Below are positions 1 through 5,025 of a stretch of DNA of 5,025 bases, piece after piece (positions within the stretch are counted from its first letter, which is position 1; every line of letters begins with the position of its first letter). This DNA is from Jatrophihabitans sp. (GTDB taxonomy: Bacteria; Actinomycetota; Actinomycetes; Mycobacteriales; Jatrophihabitantaceae): positions 1-5,025 of the forward strand of contig JAOPVG010000117.1 in the NCBI GenBank assembly GCA_025966255.1. The letters are read 5' to 3'. Both the position numbers and the translations under genes were made by a program. The notes beneath the pieces are model-generated. The model did not search any database and was not told the origin of the DNA. It was given only the letters and a program-made list of their open reading frames with translations.

Positions 1-1
1 C

Positions 2-196
2 ATGTCAGTCGAACTGCTGGTTTTGTATTGCCCCGCGTGCGCGCGTGAGTGCCTCGCGGAGGCGCCGCCCTGTGCCGACGGCCACGGTGAGCTGTGCCCC
101 GACCGCGCGTGCGTCGACTGCGGCGCGGCGCTGCTGCTCGACGCTCCCCTGTTCCAGATCGCCGCCGTCCGCTCCACCGCTCGGCACGCAGCGTGA
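2..196 (+). CDS. Small cysteine-rich, putative zinc-ribbon protein (hypothetical)
   Basis: I do not recognise a named family. The 64-residue product has seven cysteines between residues 10 and 40 (C10, C13, C17, C24, C32, C37, C40) plus H28. They include a CPAC pair (10-13) and a CVDC pair (37-40), an arrangement typical of a structural zinc ribbon or knuckle. The last 20 residues lack cysteine and are hydrophobic then basic. There is no signal peptide or membrane segment. The frame opens with ATG at base 2, but only one base precedes it, so neither a ribosome binding site nor an upstream start can be judged and the protein may be N-terminally incomplete. It ends 25 bp before the DUF3000 gene in the same direction, with no terminator between them, so cotranscription is likely. 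The regular spacing of CxxC pairs and the lack of other explanatory ORFs argue that it is real, but a chance ORF in GC-rich DNA remains possible. Confidence 0.55.
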   Translation: MSVELLVLYCPACARECLAEAPPCADGHGELCPDRACVDCGAALLLDAPLFQIAAVRSTARHAA

Positions 197-221
197 ATAA
201 TCAGCACCTCGTCCGGACCCG

Positions 222-860
222 ATGAGCACCGTGTCCCCCCTCGAACCCGTGATCGGCCAGGTGACGACCGTGCCGCCGCCAGAGGACACCCCCACCGTCA
301 CCGCCGACGAACCGGCGGTCCAGCCCGAGGTGTTCCGGGCCGCGGTCACCAGCCTGACCGCAGTGACCGTTCGCGCCGAGGTCCGGGTCGAGCCACTGCG
401 CCCACCCCAGCGGCTCGCGCCGTGGAGCTATGCCCTCAGCGCCGAAATCATCTCTCCCGACGGCATCGATCTCGCGTCCGGACGGCTGGTGCTGCTGCAC
501 GATCCCGACGGCCACGAGGCCTGGGACGGTGTGCTGCGCCTGGTCGCCTACGCCTCGGCCGAATTGGACGACCAGATGGGCGTCGACCCGATGCTGCCCT
601 CCGTCGGCTGGAGCTGGCTGACCAGCGCGTTGGACGAGCGCGACGCCGCGTACCGCGCCGCTGGCGGCACCGTCACCCAGACCACGTCCACCCGCTTCGG
701 CGACCTCGCCGGCCCGAGCACCACCGTGTCCATGGAGATGCGGGCATCCTGGACGGCTGACGACACCGAGCTCAGCCGGCATCTACTCGCCTTCGTCGAC
801 CTGCTTTGCATCGCCGCCGGCCTGCCGCCCGAGGGTGTGACGATCCTGTCGCCGGGCTGA
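222..860 (+). CDS. DUF3000 domain-containing protein
   Basis: This is a 212-residue soluble protein of the actinobacterial family DUF3000, whose function is unknown. Recognition rests on the family's hallmark stretches: APWSYALSAE (residues 66-75), GRLVLLHDPDGHEAWDG (87-103), a block around DPMLPSVGWSWLT (122-134), STRFGDLAGP (156-165), EMRASWT (172-178), and a C-terminal DLLCIAAGLPPEGV (193-206). The first ~33 residues are rich in Pro, Thr and Val, look disordered, and match nothing conserved. No signal peptide, transmembrane segment or catalytic motif is evident. ATG at 222 gives a length usual for the family; the sequence before it has no clear Shine-Dalgarno, so a slightly later start is possible. 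The stop codon lies 4 bp before the RNase D start. The pair is kept together in many actinobacteria, which suggests a role linked to RNase D or RNA turnover; that is inference from context only. Confidence 0.9.
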   Translation: MSTVSPLEPVIGQVTTVPPPEDTPTVTADEPAVQPEVFRAAVTSLTAVTVRAEVRVEPLRPPQRLAPWSYALSAEIISPDGIDLASGRLVLLHDPDGHEAWDGVLRLVAYASAELDDQMGVDPMLPSVGWSWLTSALDERDAAYRAAGGTVTQTTSTRFGDLAGPSTTVSMEMRASWTADDTELSRHLLAFVDLLCIAAGLPPEGVTILSPG

Positions 861-864
861 CGCG

Positions 865-2136
865 GTGGCAGACTTCGCTGTGATGCCTGACGACCCGGAC
901 GACAACCCCGACCCTCCCCCCGCCGAGACACCTCCGGTCCCCCTGCTGCATGCGCCCCGCGACGGCGTCCCCGAACCGCTCGTCGACCCGGCTCGACTCG
1001 ACGCGCTCGTCGCGGCCCTGCGGGCCGGCCACGGTCCCGTGGCGCTCGATGCCGAACGCGCGTCGGGCTACCGGTACAGCCAGCGCGCCTACCTCGTCCA
1101 GCTGCGCCGGGCCGGGGTCGGCACCGCGCTCATCGACCCGATCGCACTGCCCGATCTCGCCGAGCTGAACGACGCCATCGTCGACGCCGAGTGGATCCTG
1201 CATGCGGCCGCCCAGGATCTCCCCTGCCTCGACGAGCTCGGGATGCGGCCGACTCACCTGTTCGACACCGAACTCGCCGGCCGCCTCCTCGGCGACGAGC
1301 GGGTCGCCCTCGGGACGATGGTCGAGAAGCACCTCGGCGTCGGCCTGGAGAAGGGTCACTCGGCCGCCGACTGGTCCACTCGCCCGCTGCCGTACGACTG
1401 GCTGGTCTACGCCGCGCTGGACGTCGAACTGCTCGTCCAGCTGCGCGACGTCCTGGCCGATGCCCTGCAAGAGGCGGGCAAGACCGAATGGGCCCGACAG
1501 GAGTTCGAGGCCGTCCGGCTCGCGCCCGCACACCCGCCGCGGGTCGATCCGTGGCGGCGCACGTCCGGAATCCACAAGCTGCGCAACCGGCGCCAGCTCG
1601 CCACCGTCCGATCGCTCTGGACGGCCCGGGACGAGTACGCGGCGTCCCGCGACATCGCGCCGGGCCGGGTGCTGCCCGACACCGCCATCGTCGAGGCCGC
1701 CCGGATCAACCCCGCCCAGCCGTCCGATCTCACCGCGCTGCCGATCTTCGGCGGGCCGCGGCAGCGGCGTCGTCTCGACCAGTGGTTCGGAGCGGTCGAG
1801 CGGGCCCGCCAGCTTCCTGACGACGAGCTGCCGCCATCCACCATCACCACCGGTGACGGCATGCCGGCCGTCTCGCGCTGGCGCGAACGCGACCCCGCCG
1901 CCGCCGCCCGCCTCGCGCAGGCGCGAGTCGTCATCGCCCAGCTCGCCGCGGAGCACACCGTGCTGGCCCAGAACCTGCTGGCCTCCGACGTCGTGCGGCG
2001 CTTGTGCTGGGAACCGCCCAGCCCGCTCGACGCCGACACCGTCGGTGTTCGCCTCGCGGAGCTCGGTGCGCGGCCCTGGCAGTCCGAACTCACCGCGGCC
2101 CCGCTGGCCGCAGCCTTCGCTGCCACCACGGACTGA
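865..2136 (+). CDS. rnd: Ribonuclease D-type 3'-5' exoribonuclease with HRDC domain
   Basis: RNase D trims 3' ends of tRNA precursors and other structured RNAs in the cytoplasm using two metal ions. The DEDDy exonuclease domain spans about residues 40-205. Exo I is D62-A-E64 in VALDAER. Exo II is D118 in HAAAQDLPCL, followed by a conserved D134 in HLFDTELAGR. Exo III is Y182-x3-D186 in VYAALDVELL. All four acidic ligands and the tyrosine are present, so the enzyme should be active. An HRDC domain follows (about 236-312: KLRNRRQLATVRSLW onward), then an alpha-helical C-terminal domain (about 335-420) typical of actinobacterial homologues. At 423 residues it is longer than E. coli RNase D (375) and close to mycobacterial ones. 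The N-terminal ~35 residues are acidic and proline-rich. GTG at 865 is the longest start; GTG at 880 and ATG at 883 are in-frame alternatives, and none has a strong ribosome binding site. The 4-bp gap from the DUF3000 stop suggests translational coupling. Confidence 0.93.
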   Translation: MADFAVMPDDPDDNPDPPPAETPPVPLLHAPRDGVPEPLVDPARLDALVAALRAGHGPVALDAERASGYRYSQRAYLVQLRRAGVGTALIDPIALPDLAELNDAIVDAEWILHAAAQDLPCLDELGMRPTHLFDTELAGRLLGDERVALGTMVEKHLGVGLEKGHSAADWSTRPLPYDWLVYAALDVELLVQLRDVLADALQEAGKTEWARQEFEAVRLAPAHPPRVDPWRRTSGIHKLRNRRQLATVRSLWTARDEYAASRDIAPGRVLPDTAIVEAARINPAQPSDLTALPIFGGPRQRRRLDQWFGAVERARQLPDDELPPSTITTGDGMPAVSRWRERDPAAAARLAQARVVIAQLAAEHTVLAQNLLASDVVRRLCWEPPSPLDADTVGVRLAELGARPWQSELTAAPLAAAFAATTD

Positions 2137-2137
2137 C

Positions 2138-2187
2138 TCCGGCCGCCGCCGCCGGAAGGTCACGACTTCGACCGGGTTGCGGCCCGG
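2138..2187 (+). terminator. Two weak GC hairpins after RNase D gene (possible terminator)
   Basis: The first hairpin pairs TCCGGC (2138-2143) with GCCGGA (2151-2156) around a 7-nt loop and begins one base after the RNase D stop codon. The second pairs CCGGG (2172-2176) with CCCGG (2183-2187) around a 6-nt loop. Neither is followed by a T-run. They may give partial, tract-less termination of the upstream operon, as is common in actinobacteria, but such short GC stems also occur by chance, and read-through into the phosphatase gene cannot be excluded. Confidence 0.3.
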
Positions 2188-2243
2188 CTCTTGGCTATCA
2201 GGGATTCATCAGGAAAGGTGTGCTTGTCCCGTTCGCCTGCCCT

Positions 2244-2251
2244 GAAAGGTG
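2244..2251 (+). promoter_or_regulatory. Ribosome binding site of the phosphatase gene
   Basis: GAAAGGTG lies 7 bases before the ATG at 2259. It matches the actinobacterial anti-Shine-Dalgarno complement GAAAGGAG except for one base. It is the best ribosome binding site in the window and fixes the start at 2259 rather than the in-frame GTG at 2220 or more upstream codons, which would put non-signal-like residues ahead of the signal peptide. Confidence 0.7.
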
Positions 2252-2258
2252 TGTCTCA

Positions 2259-3134
2259 ATGACCCACATTCTCGCCCTGCTTCGCAGGTCGCGAGCCCTG
2301 CCCGCCGCGCTCCTCTCGGTGGTCACTGTGCTCGGTCTGCTCGTCCTCGTGTCGGCCACGTCAGCGACCGCGAGCAACACCGAGGCTGCTCGATCCGTTC
2401 CGGCGCCACCGGCCAACCCGACCAGCGCCGACCAGATCCAGAACATCGACCAGGTCCGCACCGCGATCAAGGGCTACTACGGCGACACACCGACCTCCAC
2501 TCCGGACCCGGTCGACGGGGCGAAGACGCTGCACACGTTCTCCCTCACCGGCAGCTACGCCAAGGAGATGGCCGCGGTCGAGCAGAACGCGGCCAAGTGG
2601 CTGGCCCACCCGAGGAAGGGTCACGACTACCCGGTGCCGCCGAACCAGGGCCCCAAGGCGGTTCTGCTCGACATCGACGACACCACGCTGAACACGTTCA
2701 ACTACGAGATCTACAGCAACTTCGCCTTCAACCCGGCGACCAATGCCGCGTTCGTGAACAGCGCGGCGTTCCCGGCCGTGCCGGGCATGCCGACCCTGGT
2801 CAACCAGGCCGTCGGACAGGGGTACACGATCTTCTTTTTGACCGGTCGGCCCGAAGGCCAGCGTCCCGGCACCGTCACCAACCTCGCCAACGCCGGCTAC
2901 CCGTCCGTCCCGTCCGGCCACCTGTTCCTGAAGGACCAGGTGAACCAGCCGTGGCTGGCGTCCTGCTCGCCGACCTGCACCACGATCCAGTACAAGTCAC
3001 TGACCCGAAAGCACATCGAGAAGGACCTCGGCTTCGACATCGTGGCCAACTTCGGCGACCAGTTCAGCGATCTTGCCGGTGGCTACGCCGACCAGACGTT
3101 CAAGCTGCCGAACCCGATGTACTTCCTGCCGTAA
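2259..3134 (+). CDS. Secreted HAD-superfamily class III acid phosphatase
   Basis: This is a 291-residue exported phosphatase of the class III (bacterial non-specific, PF03767-like) acid phosphatase family. Such enzymes hydrolyse phosphomonoesters, often nucleotides, outside the membrane using Mg2+ and an aspartyl-phosphate intermediate. The N-terminus has basic residues R9, R10 and R12, a hydrophobic core of about residues 14-31 and a likely cleavage site near residues 36-39 (TSATAS). There is no lipobox cysteine, so it is probably released or wall-associated. HAD motif I is LLDIDDTTL with nucleophile D138 and acid/base D140; motif II is FFLTGR (T195); the motif III lysine is K246 or K251 in YKSLTRKHIEKD; motif IV is GDQFSDL (D267, D271). 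All catalytic positions are intact. C236 and C240 (CSPTC) are the only cysteines and could form a small disulfide loop after export. The gene stands alone, ends in a strong terminator, and converges on a two-component system. The substrate cannot be told from sequence. Confidence 0.92.
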   Translation: MTHILALLRRSRALPAALLSVVTVLGLLVLVSATSATASNTEAARSVPAPPANPTSADQIQNIDQVRTAIKGYYGDTPTSTPDPVDGAKTLHTFSLTGSYAKEMAAVEQNAAKWLAHPRKGHDYPVPPNQGPKAVLLDIDDTTLNTFNYEIYSNFAFNPATNAAFVNSAAFPAVPGMPTLVNQAVGQGYTIFFLTGRPEGQRPGTVTNLANAGYPSVPSGHLFLKDQVNQPWLASCSPTCTTIQYKSLTRKHIEKDLGFDIVANFGDQFSDLAGGYADQTFKLPNPMYFLP

Positions 3135-3153
3135 CACCTGCCGCACCGCACGC

Positions 3154-3189
3154 CGGGCCGGGCGCCATCTTCGGGTGGTGTCCGGCCCG
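3154..3189 (+). terminator. Strong intrinsic terminator with UUCG tetraloop
   Basis: Positions 3154-3169 pair with 3174-3189 over 16 consecutive base pairs, four of them G-U wobbles (3162-3181, 3164-3179, 3168-3175 and the like), capped by a C(TTCG)G tetraloop at 3169-3174. It starts 20 bases after the phosphatase stop and is followed by the modestly T-rich TTCCCTGT. The wobbles pair only in the + strand transcript; on the minus strand they become C-A mismatches, so the element mainly serves the phosphatase gene. Confidence 0.85.
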
Positions 3190-3201
3190 TTCCCTGTGGA
3201 T

Positions 3202-3257
3202 TCAGGCGGGAAGTACTCAGGCGCGAAGGCCGGAAGCGGCTGGTTTCAGGCGGACGC
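3202..3257. repeat. Short TCAGGCG direct repeats at the 3' end of the kinase gene
   Basis: A 12-bp unit TCAGGCGGGAAG (3202-3213) recurs as TCAGGCGCGAAG (3217-3228, 11 of 12 identical, 15-bp period). A third, shorter copy TTCAGGCGG (3245-3253) matches 3201-3209 exactly and contains the kinase stop codon (TGA on the minus strand). The units lie in the convergent intergenic gap and may be remnants of local duplication. Confidence 0.4.
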
Positions 3258-4445
3258 GTCGGCGCTCGCCCGCGCGCCCGCAGCCGATCGGTGGGTGCGT
3301 TCGCGGGGCAGTTCCACGCGAATGGCGAGGCCACCGAACGGCGGGGCGGCCGCCTGCAGCCGGCCTTGATGCGCGTCCACGATCAGCCGCACGATCGCCA
3401 AGCCGAGACCCGCGCCGCGCGTGGCAGTGCGCATCCGGCCACCGCGGCGGAACGGCTCGAAGAGCCGGTCGACGTCGCCGCTGGGGATCACCGCGCCGCC
3501 GTTGGCCACATGCAGCCACACCTTGTCGGCCGTCTGCCCGGTGGTGATCCGCAGCCAGCCGTCGGGCACGTTGTGCCGGATCGCGTTCTCGACGAGGTTC
3601 CCGATCAGGCGCTCGAGCAGGCGCGGGTCGCCCATCGTCGACGCCGGCTCCACCTCGGTCTCGATGCGGATGCCCTTCTCGTCGGCCTCGGCCGCGACCG
3701 CATGCAACGCAGCGGGCACGAGCCACGCCAGATCGACCGGCTCGTTGACCTCCAGCTCCCCGCCACCCACCGCCTGCAGCCGCGCGAGCGTCAGCAGTGA
3801 GGTGACCAGGCGCTGAGCTCGCTCGGTCGCACCGGCGACGACGCCGCCCATCCGGCGCAGCTCCTCGGGATTGGCGTCGGGGTCGCTCAGTGTCACCTCG
3901 AGCTCGGTGCGGATCACCGACAGTGGGGTGCGCAGTTCGTGGCTGGCATTGGCGACGAACAGCCGCTGGCTGTCGAACGCGGCGTCGAGGCGGCCCAGCA
4001 TGGCGTCGAAGGTGTCGGCCAGTTCGCGGAGTTCGTCGTCCGGACCGCCGAGGTTGATCCGCTGGTCGAGCGTCTCGGTGGACAGCGCCCGCGCCGTCTG
4101 AGTCAGCCGGGCGATCGGACGCAGCGCCTGCTTGGCCAGCAGATAGCCGCCGGTCGTGCCGATGATCACGATGATCCCGAAATAGAGCAGGCCGGTGTGC
4201 AGGAGGTAGGTGACCGCTTTGTCCTGCGCGTCGCTGGTGGCCTGGTTGAGGTCGGTGATCGTTCGCGGCTTGCCGGCGGCGTCGACGTAGCGGACGGGAC
4301 CGTGGGAGTTGTAGAGCGGCAGCTGCGCGATCGAGCGGTCGAGCAGGATCACGCAGGTGAACAGCAGAGACACGCCGACGAGGAGAACCAGTCCGCCGTA
4401 GAGCAACGCCATACGCACGCGAAGCGTCGGGCGGAAGAACCTCAC
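3246..4445 (-). CDS. Two-component sensor histidine kinase (CutS-like)
   Basis: This 399-residue membrane kinase autophosphorylates on histidine in response to an extracellular cue and passes the phosphate to the adjacent regulator. A first membrane helix (about residues 13-35), a short outside loop of about 48 residues (36-83) and a second helix (about 84-104) are followed by HAMP (about 105-157). HisKA follows with H169 in the H-box FVANASHELRTPLSVI. The ATPase domain has the N-box NLVENAIRHN (283-292), the F-box LFEPF (328-332) and the G2 box GAGLGLAIV (344-352). In the G1 region the usual DxGxG is VANGGAVIP (313-321), so N315 stands where Asp is normal; a similar NTGP-type version is known in actinobacterial CutS-like kinases, so activity is still expected. 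The small sensor loop has no recognisable domain, so the signal is unknown. The GTG start overlaps the regulator stop in GTGA (4442-4445), showing translational coupling; M12 is a less likely start. The C-terminal ~17 residues are Ala/Arg-rich and variable. Confidence 0.93.
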   Translation of the reverse strand: MRFFRPTLRVRMALLYGGLVLLVGVSLLFTCVILLDRSIAQLPLYNSHGPVRYVDAAGKPRTITDLNQATSDAQDKAVTYLLHTGLLYFGIIVIIGTTGGYLLAKQALRPIARLTQTARALSTETLDQRINLGGPDDELRELADTFDAMLGRLDAAFDSQRLFVANASHELRTPLSVIRTELEVTLSDPDANPEELRRMGGVVAGATERAQRLVTSLLTLARLQAVGGGELEVNEPVDLAWLVPAALHAVAAEADEKGIRIETEVEPASTMGDPRLLERLIGNLVENAIRHNVPDGWLRITTGQTADKVWLHVANGGAVIPSGDVDRLFEPFRRGGRMRTATRGAGLGLAIVRLIVDAHQGRLQAAAPPFGGLAIRVELPRERTHRSAAGARASADASA

Positions 4446-5025
4446 TGCGCTGTCCCGGCTCCCTCACTGCCCTGACCGAGGACGGACGGGTCGATTCGGT
4501 ACCCGGAGCCAACGACGGTGTCGATGATCGCGGGCTCGCCGAGCTTGCGCCGCAGCGTCATCATCGTTACGCGCACTGTCGTGGTGAACGGGTCCGCATT
4601 CTCGTCCCACACCCGGTCGAGCAGCTCCTCGCTGCTGACGACTGCGCCTTGCGCGGTCATCAGCGTCTCGAGGACGCCGAACTCCTTACGGGTCAGGTCG
4701 ACCAGCTCCCCACCGCGCGCCACCGTGCGCTTCGCGGAATCGAGTTCGATGTCGCCGGCGCTGAGCACCGGAGGTGAGGCCGGTGTCGTACGGCGACCGA
4801 GCGCGCGCACCCGGGCCACCAGTTCGGCGAAGGCGAAGGGTTTGGCGAGGTAGTCGTCGGCGCCGATGGCCAGTCCGGAGACCTTGTCCTCGACGGTCCC
4901 GCTCGCCGTCAGCATCATGACGCGCGTCAGGACGCCCTCGTCGGTCAGCCGTCGGCATATCTCATCACCCGACATACCGGGCAGGTCACGGTCGAGGACG
5001 ACGACGTCGTAGCGGGTCAGGGCCG
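4442..5025 (-). CDS. OmpR/PhoB-family response regulator (CutR-like), N-terminus outside window
   Basis: This is a DNA-binding regulator partnered with the downstream kinase. 193 codons are visible; the frame runs open through the window edge, so about 40 N-terminal residues, including the first acidic cluster, are missing. Numbering from the first complete codon, the receiver domain shows the phospho-acceptor D11 in VVVLDRDLPGM (codon 4991-4993), switch residue T39 in MMLTAS and K61 in YLAKPF. After a linker (about 80-90), a winged-helix output domain (about 91-182) includes LTRKEFGVLETLM, SSEELLDRVWDE, TVRVTMMTLRRKLG (recognition helix region) and the wing VVGSGYRI. The DPFTTTVRVTMMTLRRKLG segment is characteristic of the CutR-like branch rather than PhoP or MtrA. 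The apparent ATG at 4975 lies inside the receiver domain, after the phospho-acceptor, and cannot be the true start. The promoter lies outside the window. Target genes cannot be inferred from the sequence. Confidence 0.94.
   Translation of the reverse strand, partial: ALTRYDVVVLDRDLPGMSGDEICRRLTDEGVLTRVMMLTASGTVEDKVSGLAIGADDYLAKPFAFAELVARVRALGRRTTPASPPVLSAGDIELDSAKRTVARGGELVDLTRKEFGVLETLMTAQGAVVSSEELLDRVWDENADPFTTTVRVTMMTLRRKLGEPAIIDTVVGSGYRIDPSVLGQGSEGAGTAQ

Noticed and set aside
201..782. 193-codon minus-strand frame opposite the DUF3000 gene
   Set aside because: It is low-complexity Gly/Arg/His-rich, lies fully antisense to a recognised family, and has no motif or ribosome site of its own.
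772..2163. 463-codon open frame on the minus strand across the RNase D gene
   Set aside because: It is a GC-rich antisense shadow: composition is Gly/Arg/Val-rich with no domain, and the + strand gene carries all RNase D motifs.
2191..2233. Possible promoter before the phosphatase (TTGGCT, or GGGATT with GTT)
   Set aside because: No partner -10 box at proper spacing for TTGGCT, and the GGGATT to GTT gap is 24 bases, not the about 18 expected for a SigR-like site.
2004..2258. Upstream extension of the phosphatase to 2004 or to GTG 2220
   Set aside because: The extension overlaps the RNase D gene and would bury the signal peptide; the ribosome site at 2244-2251 points to ATG 2259.
2249..3547. 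432-codon + strand frame overlapping the phosphatase and running into the kinase
   Set aside because: It is rich in Arg, Pro and Gln with no domain, and it crosses the terminator and the convergent kinase gene; the phosphatase frame has all catalytic motifs.
3217..4512. 431-codon minus-strand frame overlapping the kinase in another phase
   Set aside because: It is an Arg/Ala-rich out-of-frame shadow; kinase motifs are all in the frame ending at 3246.
4442..4975. Response regulator starting at the ATG at 4975
   Set aside because: That codon is after the phospho-acceptor aspartate (4991-4993), and the frame continues open to the window edge with receiver-domain sequence.

Overview
The window is a compact, very GC-rich stretch (strong C/G bias at third codon positions, GTG starts, long spurious antisense ORFs) and looks like the chromosome of an actinobacterium. 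The strongest taxonomic clue is the pair DUF3000 protein + RNase D. This adjacent pair is typical of Actinobacteria; from memory it corresponds to Rv2680-Rv2681 in Mycobacterium tuberculosis. I cannot name a genus.

Layout. Positions 2-196 (+) encode a small cysteine-rich, probably zinc-binding protein, whose true start could lie upstream of the window. Positions 222-860 (+) encode a DUF3000 protein. Four bases later, 865-2136 (+) encodes an RNase D-type 3'-5' exoribonuclease with a DEDDy active site and a C-terminal HRDC region. These three genes run in one direction with gaps of 25 bp and 4 bp and probably form one transcription unit. A 122-bp gap with two weak hairpins and a 10-bp direct repeat leads to 2259-3134 (+), an exported HAD-superfamily acid phosphatase of the class III type. 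A strong intrinsic terminator (3154-3189, 16-bp stem, UUCG tetraloop) closes it. On the other strand, convergent with the phosphatase, lie a sensor histidine kinase (3246-4445, -) and its OmpR/PhoB-type response regulator (4442-5025, -, N-terminus cut off by the window edge). Their reading frames overlap by 4 bp (GTGA).

How the genes fit together. The left half is conserved housekeeping: RNA processing by RNase D plus a lineage-specific partner of unknown function. The right half is an envelope/sensing module: a secreted phosphatase that could release phosphate from organic phosphomonoesters, facing a CutR/CutS-like two-component system. The two are convergent and separated by a terminator, so a regulatory link between them is possible but the sequence does not demonstrate it.

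No RNA gene, mobile element, CRISPR array or phage gene was seen. I found no convincing new system. The best second looks are the Cys-rich small protein, the conserved but uncharacterised DUF3000-RNase D pairing, the strand-biased terminator, and short direct repeats beside the phosphatase start and the kinase stop.
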